Translations under genes and position numbers: made by a program
Shown: positions 1 to 7,514 of the stretch, in pieces
Numbering within the stretch: position 1 is the first letter of the stretch
Layout of the letters: every line of letters begins with the position of its first letter
Source of the DNA: Proteiniphilum sp. UBA5267
Lineage (GTDB): Bacteria > Bacteroidota > Bacteroidia > Bacteroidales > Dysgonomonadaceae
DNA length: 34,433 bases
Direction: 5' to 3'
NCBI GenBank assembly: GCA_002411515.1
Contig: DHTF01000020.1
Coordinates: forward strand, 1 to 34,433
Notes under the pieces: generated by a model
Databases searched by the model: none
What the model saw: the letters and a program-made list of their open reading frames with translations, nothing else
What the model was told of the DNA's origin: nothing

Positions 1-154
1 CAGGTTACTAACTGATTTGATTACATAAAATTTAAGGCACACTTCATGCCCGTTGGTTTTTGAGCGTGCAAATATACGTTTTTTTTATCTTTTTAAGAAC
101 AATATTGCCGGATTATTTTCTGCAAAACAATCCGGCAATATCAGTACGTTTTTT
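1..154. other. Intergenic DNA at left edge
   Basis: No gene is visible here. The stretch holds a putative leftward -7 box (69-76), a hairpin terminator (102-157) and an exact 14-base direct repeat TACGTTTTTTTTAT at 75-88 and 145-158. The layout suggests a leftward gene begins beyond the left edge, while the oligopeptidase gene comes in from the right and ends at 155. Confidence 0.5.
69..76 (-). promoter_or_regulatory. Putative -7 box, leftward
   Basis: The minus strand reads TATATTTG, a full match to the Bacteroidota -7 consensus TAnnTTTG. It would drive a gene off the left edge. No convincing -33 TTG is seen at the usual 19-21 base spacing, so this is only a candidate. Confidence 0.35.
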
Positions 155-157
155 TTA
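102..157 (+). terminator. Hairpin with T-run
   Basis: A perfect 13-base inverted repeat, ATATTGCCGGATT (102-114) and AATCCGGCAATAT (129-141), has a 14-base loop. It is followed by a run of eight T at 149-156 on the plus strand. This is the form of an intrinsic terminator for rightward transcription. The stem can also form in the leftward transcript after the oligopeptidase stop, but the T-run there is poorer. Confidence 0.6.
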
Positions 158-2278
158 TTCAATAAAACCCCTGTTCCTGAGTAAGTAAACAGGGTTGGGT
201 TCGGCACCGCGGAATTTCTTGTAAAGTGTCATCGGATCGTCGGTGTTCCCTTTCGAGAGCACGTTGTCACGGAACAGTTGGGCGGTTTCCTTGTCGAAGA
301 TTCCTTTTTCAGCAAATGCCTGGAAAGCATCGGCATCCAGTACTTCGGCCCAAAGGTAGGCGTAGTAACCAGCCGAGTATCCGCCACTGAAGATGTGTGA
401 GTAGTAGGTGCTGCGGTAGCGGGGAATAATTTCATCGATCAGGCCTATTTTTGCCATCGATTGTTTTTCAAACTCGCGCACATCCAACTCTTTTTTCTCC
501 CGCTGGGTGTGATAGTCCATGTCGAGTAGGGCTGCTGCAACAAACTCTGTTGTGGTAAAGCCCATGTTGAATTTCGAGGCGGCATCAATCTTGGCAATCA
601 GTTCATTGGGAATGACTTCGCCTGTTTGGTAGTGTGTCGCGTAGAGCTTCAGCACTTCGGGGTGAAATGCCCAGTGTTCCATGATCTGGGAAGGAAGCTC
701 CACGAAGTCGCGAGAAACGCTCGTGCCTGAGAGGCCAGCATAGTTTACGTTAGAAAGCATGCCGTGCAGGGCGTGTCCGAATTCATGGAAGAGCGTTTCC
801 ACCTCATCGAGTGTCAGTAGTGCGGGCGTGGTCTCTGTGGGGCGTGTGAAGTTACCCACATTGAACACAAGGGGGCGAATATTTTCACCGTCAAGTATTT
901 TTTGTCCGCGGAAGCTGCTCATCCAAGCTCCAGCACTTTTACCTTCCCTCGGGAAGTAGTCTGTATAGAATACAGCAACATGAGAGCCCTCGGCATCGGT
1001 CACTTCATACGCTTCTACTTCGGGATGGTAGACAGCTATATTATCGAGTTTTTTGAAGTTCAGGCCATAGAGTTTGTTGGCCACGGTGAATACACCTTCG
1101 CGCACGTTCTCCATCTTGAAGTAGGGCTTCAGTTCCTCTTCGTTGAGAGCATACTTTTGCTGGCGCATTTTTTCGGCATAATACCACCAGTCCCAGGAAG
1201 CCAGTTTAAAGTTTCCTCCTTCGGCATCGATGAGCTTCTGCAACTCTACAGCCTCTTTTTTGGCTTGTGCCAGCGCATAGTCCCATACTTCATTGAGTAG
1301 TTTGTACACATTTGCTGGTGTCTTAGCCATGTTTTCGGCGAGAATAAAATCGGCATGGGTGTCGTAACCCAGCATTTGGGCTTTTTCTATGCGCAGGTTG
1401 ACAATGTCGTTGATAATTTTTTTGTTGTCGTACTCATTGTCGTTGTCGCCACGCATGTACATGGCTTTGTAGAGTTTTTCACGCAGGTCGCGGTTGTCGG
1501 CATACTGCAGGAAGGGTAGCCAACTGGGTTTCTGCAGGCCAAAGACCCATTTACCTTCTTCACCAGCAGCTTTGGCGGCATTTGCTGCAGCAGCCACAAT
1601 GCCTTCGGGTAATCCGGCAAGGTCTGCTTTGTTGTCGATAACCATTTTAAAGCTGTTTGTTTCTTTCAGCAGGTTGTTTCCAAACTTGAGAGTGAGGGCC
1701 GACAGCTCTTTGTTGATCTCCCGGAGCCTCGTTTTTTCAGCCTCTCCCAGCATGATACCCGAGCGGACAAAGTTCTTGTATTTATCGTCTAGCAGGCGAT
1801 ACTGTTCGGTGGTAAGGTTCAGACCGGTGGTGTCGTCGTGTACCGCTTTGATGCGGTTAAACAGTTTTTCGTTGAGGTTGATGTTGTCGCTGTGTTCCGA
1901 CAAGAGTGGGGAAAGTTCCTCGGCCAGTGCCTGAATGGAATCGTTTGTCTCCGCGCTTTCCAATCCGTAGAAAATCTGGGAAACACGGGTAAGCAGCTTT
2001 CCACTGTTGTCGAGGGCCACAATGGTGTTTTCGAAAGTGGGTGCTTCCGGATTATTGACAATTGAATCAATTTCGACAGTTTCTTCTTCCATCCCTGCCA
2101 GAAAGGCGGGTCTGTAGTCGGCAAACTCAATTTTGTCGAAAGGCGGTGTGCCGTAAGGGGTGTCGAACTCTGTGAAAAAGATCGTTCCTTTTTCACGGGA
2201 CGTGGTGTCGGACTTCTGCGAGTTGTTGCATGCTATCAAAGTCATAAATGCAAATGTAATAAATAAGACTCTCTTCAT
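155..2278 (-). CDS. dcp: M3 family oligopeptidase / peptidyl-dipeptidase lipoprotein
   Basis: This 707-residue zinc metallopeptidase belongs to family M3 (thimet oligopeptidase / Dcp). These enzymes cut short peptides, and Dcp releases dipeptides from the C-terminus. The zinc motif HEFGH is at H498-H502, and a downstream VELPSQIMEHW segment supplies the usual third ligand Glu. The N-terminus is a lipoprotein signal (hydrophobic stretch ending LIAC, Cys17), so the mature enzyme is probably anchored in the periplasm or outer membrane. The length is normal for the family. The start is preceded by a good -7 box (2343-2350). The protein probably finishes digestion of imported peptides, which fits a proteolytic Bacteroidales. 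Dcp and oligopeptidase A cannot be told apart with certainty from sequence alone. Confidence 0.93.
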   Translation of the reverse strand: MKRVLFITFAFMTLIACNNSQKSDTTSREKGTIFFTEFDTPYGTPPFDKIEFADYRPAFLAGMEEETVEIDSIVNNPEAPTFENTIVALDNSGKLLTRVSQIFYGLESAETNDSIQALAEELSPLLSEHSDNINLNEKLFNRIKAVHDDTTGLNLTTEQYRLLDDKYKNFVRSGIMLGEAEKTRLREINKELSALTLKFGNNLLKETNSFKMVIDNKADLAGLPEGIVAAAANAAKAAGEEGKWVFGLQKPSWLPFLQYADNRDLREKLYKAMYMRGDNDNEYDNKKIINDIVNLRIEKAQMLGYDTHADFILAENMAKTPANVYKLLNEVWDYALAQAKKEAVELQKLIDAEGGNFKLASWDWWYYAEKMRQQKYALNEEELKPYFKMENVREGVFTVANKLYGLNFKKLDNIAVYHPEVEAYEVTDAEGSHVAVFYTDYFPREGKSAGAWMSSFRGQKILDGENIRPLVFNVGNFTRPTETTPALLTLDEVETLFHEFGHALHGMLSNVNYAGLSGTSVSRDFVELPSQIMEHWAFHPEVLKLYATHYQTGEVIPNELIAKIDAASKFNMGFTTTEFVAAALLDMDYHTQREKKELDVREFEKQSMAKIGLIDEIIPRYRSTYYSHIFSGGYSAGYYAYLWAEVLDADAFQAFAEKGIFDKETAQLFRDNVLSKGNTDDPMTLYKKFRGAEPNPVYLLRNRGFIE

Positions 2279-2342
2279 GAGTGTAATAATTTGATGACGA
2301 ATATCAATTGGTGAATAATTTCTGTCAACGTGTTGTATGGTG

Positions 2343-2350
2343 CAAAGTTA
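2343..2350 (-). promoter_or_regulatory. -7 box for the M3 oligopeptidase
   Basis: The minus strand reads TAACTTTG, matching TAnnTTTG, about 65 bases upstream of the oligopeptidase ATG. No clear -33 TTG is present. Confidence 0.45.
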
Positions 2351-2360
2351 ATCAATTTTC

Positions 2361-2546
2361 TTAAAAACCGTAGGCTGCCTTGCGCATTTCGCTGGCTGAT
2401 GCGAAGGGATGAGGCGGATTAAGATACCGATTCAGAAACTGATAAACTGTGAAGCGGATGTCGGTTACCTCCTTTGTGTCGATGCGGTCGAAGCACAAGT
2501 CTGCACTATAACTGGGCCGAAGGGGTATAGGCGTCGTGATAAAAGA
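2361..2546 (-). pseudogene. Coding-like open frame after the MBL gene, no start codon
   Basis: This minus-strand frame opens after a TGA (2547-2549) inside the MBL gene and runs 61 codons to a TAA. From about residue 17 the composition looks protein-like (it contains CFDRIDTKEV and ends SEMRKAAYGF). It has no ATG near its beginning; a TTG lies 16 codons in. It could be the tail of a gene whose head was lost, a displaced C-terminus after a frameshift, or chance. I do not recognise a family. Confidence 0.25.
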
Positions 2547-3309
2547 TCAGCATGCGCTTATCCTCTTTGGCCTTTTCCATGAATCGCTTTTTCTCCTCCA
2601 TGGCAACCACTACACTGTTGTCGTATGCCGAAAGCCAGCTGAGAGCCAGATTGAGCGAGGTGGGTACCACATCGCCGGGAAAGGCATAATTTCCCTCTTC
2701 GGTTTCGAACAGCACCACAATCTGGCCGGGCGTGTGTCCATCGTACAGCTCAAGGCGCACCTGCTCGTTTAGTTGTATGTCGTCGAGCACAAACTGTAAC
2801 TGTCCCGCATCATAGACTGGCTCGATGTTGTCGGCAAAGAATGATCCCTGCTCAAATAGCGATGGGTTGCGATAGTTCTGCCACTGTTTCAGACTCAGGT
2901 GGTAGGTAGCATTGGGGTAGGCAGGAACGGCCTGCTGCCGCTCGTTGAGAACGGTACTGCCGCCACAATGATCGAAATGCAGGTGGGTGAGAATCACATC
3001 AGTCACCTCTTCGGGCTCATAACCAATCTTGCGGATCTCCTCCCGCATATCTTTCTGCTCGAAAGGCTGAAAGAACTTCAACTTTGATGCATGCTTGTCT
3101 CCCAGTCCGTTGTCAACCAGTATCCGGCGGTCGCCACTGACAATAAAAAGGCAGCGGAGCGACATGATACACATATTTTTTTCGTCTACCTTGTACTTTG
3201 CCGACCAGTATTTTTTGGGTACGGGCCCAAACATCACACCCCCGTCGCCCCGGAAAAAGCCCGACTCGATGATGTGAAATGAGGTGCCGTTTTGTTGAAA
3301 CTTGCGCAT
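2506..3309 (-). CDS. MBL-fold metallo-hydrolase
   Basis: A metallo-beta-lactamase-fold hydrolase of 267 residues from the ATG at 3309. The dinuclear metal motif HLHFDH begins at H109 (THLHFDHCGG). Later metal-site segments are YDGHTPGQ and the GD of FPGDVV, and the protein ends with FYHDAYTP, which supplies a late His. This pattern resembles the quorum-quenching lactonase / cytoplasmic MBL group, but the substrate is unknown. There is no signal peptide. A longer frame reaches an ATG at 3330, but that codon overlaps a good leftward -7 box (3328-3335), so 3309 is preferred. It is divergent from the DUF4924 operon with overlapping promoters. Confidence 0.85.
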   Translation of the reverse strand: MRKFQQNGTSFHIIESGFFRGDGGVMFGPVPKKYWSAKYKVDEKNMCIMSLRCLFIVSGDRRILVDNGLGDKHASKLKFFQPFEQKDMREEIRKIGYEPEEVTDVILTHLHFDHCGGSTVLNERQQAVPAYPNATYHLSLKQWQNYRNPSLFEQGSFFADNIEPVYDAGQLQFVLDDIQLNEQVRLELYDGHTPGQIVVLFETEEGNYAFPGDVVPTSLNLALSWLSAYDNSVVVAMEEKKRFMEKAKEDKRMLIFYHDAYTPSAQL

Positions 3310-3324
3310 AAAGTTGTATTTTTG
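3295..3324 (+). promoter_or_regulatory. Promoter of the DUF4924-rfbD-prfC operon
   Basis: TTG at 3295-3297, a 19-base spacer and TATTTTTG at 3317-3324 match the Bacteroidota sigma-ABfr pattern (TTTG, about 19 bases, TAnnTTTG) well. Transcription would start near 3331, about 50 bases before the first ATG of the operon. Confidence 0.65.
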
Positions 3325-3327
3325 TGG

Positions 3328-3335
3328 CAAATTTA
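3328..3335 (-). promoter_or_regulatory. -7 box for the MBL hydrolase
   Basis: The minus strand reads TAAATTTG, matching TAnnTTTG. It lies 18 bases upstream of the preferred start at 3309 and overlaps the rightward promoter, so the two polymerase sites would exclude each other. No clear -33 box is seen. Confidence 0.45.
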
Positions 3336-3380
3336 GTGAAAAGTTTCGGGTAACAGAACTCCCGACCAGCCGACATCCCT

Positions 3381-3917
3381 ATGAACATCCCGAAAAAAAA
3401 GGACAACATTGCAGAGTACCTCCTCTATATGTGGCAAACAGAAGACCTTTTGCGCGCCTGTGAACTGGACATAGATAAGGTGCAGCAATCCATCATCAAT
3501 TCTGCTTATCAAACAGTGGAAGAGCGTGATGCGGCGCGTGATTGGTATGAGGGCCTTATTATGATGATGAAGTCGGAGGGTCTCCGGAACGAGGGACACC
3601 TGCAGATCAACAGGAACATCATCATTGAACTGACCGATCTACATCTACAGCTGTTGAAAGATCCCCGCGAGTCGGAATATATCGCACTCTACTACCACAC
3701 CCTGCCGCACATCGTGGCCTTGCGGGCCAAAACAGCGGACAAGCAAGTGGCGGAGCTGGAAACCTGTTTTACGGCACTCTATGGTTATATGCTCCTGAAG
3801 TTGCAACAGCGAGAGATCTCTGCCGAAACGCAGGCAGCCGTAAGGCAGATTACCGCGCTGCTGCGGCTGCTATCGCAGAAGTACAAAACGATGGATGAAA
3901 AGGATCCGGAATCATAA
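3381..3917 (+). CDS. DUF4924 family protein
   Basis: A 178-residue, mostly helical, probably cytosolic protein with no signal peptide or membrane segment. It begins MNIPKKKDNIAEYLLYMWQ, a beginning I recognise from the Bacteroidota-specific family DUF4924, whose function is unknown. It is first in a rightward operon, 5 bases before rfbD and upstream of prfC. As I recall, this gene order is kept in other Bacteroidales, which suggests a housekeeping role. The ATG lies about 50 bases after a good promoter. Confidence 0.8.
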   Translation: MNIPKKKDNIAEYLLYMWQTEDLLRACELDIDKVQQSIINSAYQTVEERDAARDWYEGLIMMMKSEGLRNEGHLQINRNIIIELTDLHLQLLKDPRESEYIALYYHTLPHIVALRAKTADKQVAELETCFTALYGYMLLKLQQREISAETQAAVRQITALLRLLSQKYKTMDEKDPES

Positions 3918-3922
3918 AAAAT

Positions 3923-4882
3923 ATGCCCATTTTTACAGGATTAAGCAAAGCACTGGGAGGCACTGAGCAGGAGACACCCAAACAGCAGTACTTTTACGGG
4001 CTGGTACAGAAGAATGTGCTGGTTACCGGCGCCTATGGGCAGCTGGGCAGTGAGATCAAAGCACTGACTTCCCGCATGAACCTGCCTTTCCGCTTCTTTT
4101 TTACCGATGCCGACACACTGGACATCACCGATATCAACCAGATCGATGCCTTTGTGTCCGATTACAAGATTCAATATCTGATCAACTGTGCTGCTTACAC
4201 GGCAGTGGACAGGGCGGAAACAGATGTGGAGAAAGCCGCTGCCATCAATGTCACCGCGGTAACACACATCGCACAGGTCGCTGTGAAGTATGGTGTGAAA
4301 GTAATCCACATCTCCACCGACTTTGTATTTGATGGCACATCGTCCGTTCCTTACAAGGAGACGATGGCTGCTCAGCCCTTGTCGGTTTATGGTAAAACAA
4401 AACTGGCAGGAGAAGAGGCCCTGCAGGCAGCGGGGGGTGATTGGATTATCCTGCGCACATCCTGGTTGTACTCCGCTTATGGTAACAACTTCGTGAAAAA
4501 GATGATCCGGCTCATGCATGAGAGGGAGCGTCTGACTGTTGTGGATGACCAGTGGGGGAGCCCGACTTATGCGGCCGATCTGGCAGAGATGGTGATTCAC
4601 ATCCTGCAGTTCACCGAAGAACAGGAATGGAAAACTGGCATCTATCACTTTTCAAACAAAGGAGAAACTACCTGGTTCCGGTTTGCCCAAGCAATTCAAA
4701 AGCTTGTCGGCATCTCCTCCTGTGAACTCATTTCCGTACAATCGCATGAGTATCCTTCTGCTGCCCGCCGACCATCCTACAGTGTGATGGATCTATCCAA
4801 AACTACCTCTTCCTTTCACGTGGAGATACCAGCCTGGGAGGAAGCCCTGCAACGGTGTATTCAAAAAATGGATAAGGTTTGA
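3923..4882 (+). CDS. rfbD: dTDP-4-dehydrorhamnose reductase
   Basis: RfbD/RmlD reduces dTDP-4-dehydro-L-rhamnose with NAD(P)H, the last step in making dTDP-L-rhamnose for surface polysaccharides. Visible features are the Rossmann motif VTGAYGQLGSE, the STDFVFDG segment and the catalytic YGKTK (YxxxK), in the order expected for an extended short-chain dehydrogenase. The protein has 319 residues, about 30 more than usual, because of an N-terminal tail (MPIFTGLSKALGG to about QK) before the first beta strand. No later ATG fits the family start, so the tail may be real or a near start codon may be missed. It lies 5 bases after DUF4924 and 57 before prfC. rfbA, rfbB and rfbC are not in the window. 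Confidence 0.92.
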   Translation: MPIFTGLSKALGGTEQETPKQQYFYGLVQKNVLVTGAYGQLGSEIKALTSRMNLPFRFFFTDADTLDITDINQIDAFVSDYKIQYLINCAAYTAVDRAETDVEKAAAINVTAVTHIAQVAVKYGVKVIHISTDFVFDGTSSVPYKETMAAQPLSVYGKTKLAGEEALQAAGGDWIILRTSWLYSAYGNNFVKKMIRLMHERERLTVVDDQWGSPTYAADLAEMVIHILQFTEEQEWKTGIYHFSNKGETTWFRFAQAIQKLVGISSCELISVQSHEYPSAARRPSYSVMDLSKTTSSFHVEIPAWEEALQRCIQKMDKV

Positions 4883-4939
4883 AGGTTTCAGTGAACGCTG
4901 AATGCTGATCGCTAATGATTACTGAAAGCTAAATAAAGA

Positions 4940-6514
4940 ATGACAATAAAAGAAGAAATAGAACGGCGACGTACTTTTGCCGTCATCAGTCACCCCGACG
5001 CGGGAAAAACCACACTCACCGAGAAGCTGCTGCTTTTCGGCGGCGCCATCCACGTAGCGGGTGCTGTCAAGTCGAACAAGATCAAAAAAACGGCAACCTC
5101 CGACTGGATGGAGATAGAGAAACAGCGCGGAATCTCTGTCGCCACCTCTGTGATGGGTTTCGAATACAGTGATCACAAGATCAACATCCTCGATACCCCC
5201 GGTCACCAGGATTTTGCTGAAGATACCTTCCGTACGCTCACCGCCGTGGACAGCGTGATTGTGGTAGTCGACGTGGCAAAAGGGGTAGAAACCCAGACGC
5301 GCAAGCTGATGGAAGTCTGCCGCATGCGTAAGACGCCGGTGATGATCTTCGTCAACAAAATGGACCGCGAAGGAAAGGATCCTTTCGACATCCTCGATGA
5401 ACTGGAGGAGGAATTGCAGATTGCTGTGCGCCCCCTGAGCTGGCCCATCGACATGGGAGAACGGTTTCGGGGCGTGTACAACCTTTATAAGGAGAGCCTC
5501 GACCTTTATCAGCCCGGCAAGCAGGTTATCACGAAATCGGTGCAGCTCGGTTTGCAATCGTCCGATCTGGAAAAACATATCGGCGACAAGTTGTCGAAGA
5601 AGTTGCGCGACGACGTGGAGTTAATTACCGAAGTATATCCGTCCTTTCAGCAGCAATCCTACCTTGCCGGAGAGCTGGCGCCGGTCTTCTTTGGATCGGC
5701 GCTGAACAACTTTGGCGTAAAGGAGTTGCTCGACTGTTTTGTGGAGATTGCTCCTTCACCACGACCGGTGCAATCCGAAGAACGGACTGTGAATCCTTAC
5801 GAAGAAGATTTCAGTGGCTTCGTTTTCAAGATCCACGCCAACATGGATCCCAATCACCGCTCCTGTATTGCTTTTGTGAAAGTATGTTCCGGCAAGTTTG
5901 AACGCAATGTGAACTACAAGCATGTGCGTTTCAACCGGATGATGAAGTTCTCTTCGCCCACCGCGTTCATGGCACAGAAGAAAGAGATCATGGACGAAGC
6001 TTATGCAGGCGATATTGTGGGGTTACCCGACAATGGCAACTTCAAGATCGGCGACACCCTTACCTCGGGCGAACTGCTACACTTCAAAGGGTTGCCCAGC
6101 TTCTCGCCGGAGATGTTTAAATACATAGAGAATGCCGACCCCATGAAATCGAAGCAGTTGCAACGTGGCATAGAGCAGTTGATGGACGAGGGTGTAGCCC
6201 AGCTCTTTGTGAATCAGTTTAATGGGCGAAGAATCATCGGCACGGTGGGACAGCTTCAGTTTGAGGTGATCCAGTATCGACTCCTGCACGAATATGGAGC
6301 ACAGTGCCGCTGGGAACCGATCAATCTCTATAAGGCATGCTGGATTGAGAGTGACGATGCGGCACAGTTGTCCGATTTCAAAAAGCGCAAATTCCAGTAT
6401 ATGGCCCATGATAAGGAGGGCAGGGATGTCTTTCTGGCTGAATCAAGCTATATTCTGATGATGGCACAACAGGATTTCAAGCATATCCGCTTTCATTTCA
6501 ACTCCGAGTTCTGA
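4940..6514 (+). CDS. prfC: Peptide chain release factor 3
   Basis: RF3 is the translational GTPase that removes RF1/RF2 from the ribosome after peptide release. The 524-residue length is normal. GTPase motifs appear in order near the N-terminus: the P-loop SHPDAGKTT (about residues 17-25), the switch I region with GISVATSV, the DTPGHQDF G3 motif and the NKMDRE G4 motif. Beta-barrel domain II and the RF3 C-terminal domain follow. It is the last gene of the DUF4924-rfbD-prfC run. Its end overlaps the end of the convergent mscS-type gene by 22 bases, so no terminator separates them. Confidence 0.96.
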   Translation: MTIKEEIERRRTFAVISHPDAGKTTLTEKLLLFGGAIHVAGAVKSNKIKKTATSDWMEIEKQRGISVATSVMGFEYSDHKINILDTPGHQDFAEDTFRTLTAVDSVIVVVDVAKGVETQTRKLMEVCRMRKTPVMIFVNKMDREGKDPFDILDELEEELQIAVRPLSWPIDMGERFRGVYNLYKESLDLYQPGKQVITKSVQLGLQSSDLEKHIGDKLSKKLRDDVELITEVYPSFQQQSYLAGELAPVFFGSALNNFGVKELLDCFVEIAPSPRPVQSEERTVNPYEEDFSGFVFKIHANMDPNHRSCIAFVKVCSGKFERNVNYKHVRFNRMMKFSSPTAFMAQKKEIMDEAYAGDIVGLPDNGNFKIGDTLTSGELLHFKGLPSFSPEMFKYIENADPMKSKQLQRGIEQLMDEGVAQLFVNQFNGRRIIGTVGQLQFEVIQYRLLHEYGAQCRWEPINLYKACWIESDDAAQLSDFKKRKFQYMAHDKEGRDVFLAESSYILMMAQQDFKHIRFHFNSEF

Positions 6515-7428
6515 TTCCCGGCCAGGTGGACGGTCATCTGAGGGAAAGGAATATTCAGTCCGTGTTCAATCAGCGACTCATATGCCTGTTCGTTCAGGTC
6601 GTAGGTGACCGTCCAGAAATCAGCGGTGAGTGTCCAAACCCTCAGTACAAAGTCGATGGAGCTATCGTTCATCTTTACCATCCGTGATAAGGGGGCGGGA
6701 TCCTGCAACACCTGGGGATGCTTCTCCGCAATATCAAGCAACAGACGTTTCACCAGCTCCACGTCCGATCCGTAATCCACATTAATGGTCAGATCCACGC
6801 GACGTGTTGCCTGGGTGCTGTAGTTGACGATGTTTCCGGTGGAGAGGGGCCCATTTGGAATATGTACCGTCTTGTTGTCGAAGGTGGTGAGGGTAGTGTA
6901 GAGAATGCCCACCGACTGTACTGTTCCGGCAGCATTCTGTGCTTCAATGTAATCGCCCCCTCTGAAAGGTTTGTTGAAGAGCAGCATCACTCCTCCCGCA
7001 AAGTTCGCCAGGTTGTCCTTCACTGCCAGACCCACCGCCAGTCCCACCGAGCCAATAAGCGCGGCAATCGAGACCGTTTTTGTCCCGACAATATTGATGA
7101 TCAGAATGATCAGCGTTGCAAAAAGCGTGATATTCAATAGGTTTGTGAGGAAGCTGCGCAGGGCACGATCTTCAATTCGTTTGTCAAACACTTTTCCCAA
7201 AAGACCGGCGATCCGTTTGATGAACCATTTACCCACATAGAAAATGAGCAGGGCTACCAATAGTTTTCCCAGGAAGTCGATGCTGCCGGTAAGAAACTGA
7301 TCGGCCAGTTCATTGAACCGCCCTGCTTTGATTAGCTCGGCGGTCGAGCTTTGTGGCATGTCTGCCGAAGGAGAACTGATCACGGAACTTAGGAAGTCGG
7401 TTTGTGAACCGTAAAGGTTGAATGGCAT
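6493..7428 (-). CDS. MscS-type small mechanosensitive channel
   Basis: This inner-membrane channel opens under membrane tension to release solutes after osmotic downshock. The 311-residue protein has hydrophobic segments at about 50-70 (LLVALLIFYVGKW), 90-112 (LLNITLFATLIILIINIVG) and 118-140. The last is the Gly/Ala-rich pore helix (IGSVGLAVGLAVKDNLANFAGG). The beta domain follows (GDYIEAQNAAGTV, then VHIPNGPL), and then the alpha/beta cytoplasmic domain. Its 3' end overlaps prfC by 22 bases. A -7 box lies at 7458-7465, back to back with that of the TPR gene. Confidence 0.92.
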   Translation of the reverse strand: MPFNLYGSQTDFLSSVISSPSADMPQSSTAELIKAGRFNELADQFLTGSIDFLGKLLVALLIFYVGKWFIKRIAGLLGKVFDKRIEDRALRSFLTNLLNITLFATLIILIINIVGTKTVSIAALIGSVGLAVGLAVKDNLANFAGGVMLLFNKPFRGGDYIEAQNAAGTVQSVGILYTTLTTFDNKTVHIPNGPLSTGNIVNYSTQATRRVDLTINVDYGSDVELVKRLLLDIAEKHPQVLQDPAPLSRMVKMNDSSIDFVLRVWTLTADFWTVTYDLNEQAYESLIEHGLNIPFPQMTVHLAGNQNSELK

Positions 7429-7442
7429 ATTAATTCTTGTTT

Positions 7443-7475
7443 TTTGACATGAAACGGCAAAGATAAATATTTTTG
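7443..7475 (+). promoter_or_regulatory. Promoter of the TPR gene
   Basis: TTTG at 7443-7446, a 21-base spacer and TATTTTTG at 7468-7475. A second TAAATTTG match follows at 7478-7485. The TTG start that would lengthen the TPR frame (7473) falls inside the first box, which argues for the ATG at 7515 instead. Confidence 0.5.
7458..7465 (-). promoter_or_regulatory. -7 box for the MscS-type gene
   Basis: The minus strand reads TATCTTTG, matching TAnnTTTG, 30 bases upstream of the mscS-type ATG. It lies only two bases from the rightward -7 box at 7468-7475, so the divergent promoters probably compete. No -33 match is seen at normal spacing. Confidence 0.45.
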
Positions 7476-7514
7476 ATTAAATTTGTTGTTCCCATCCGCA
7501 TATCAAACCGGTAT

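Noticed and set aside
3310..3330. Longer start for the MBL hydrolase (ATG at 3330)
   Set aside because: This ATG overlaps a full leftward -7 box (3328-3335), and the family beginning fits the ATG at 3309.
7473..7514. TTG start that lengthens the TPR protein by 14 residues
   Set aside because: It lies inside the -7 box and would bury the signal peptide.
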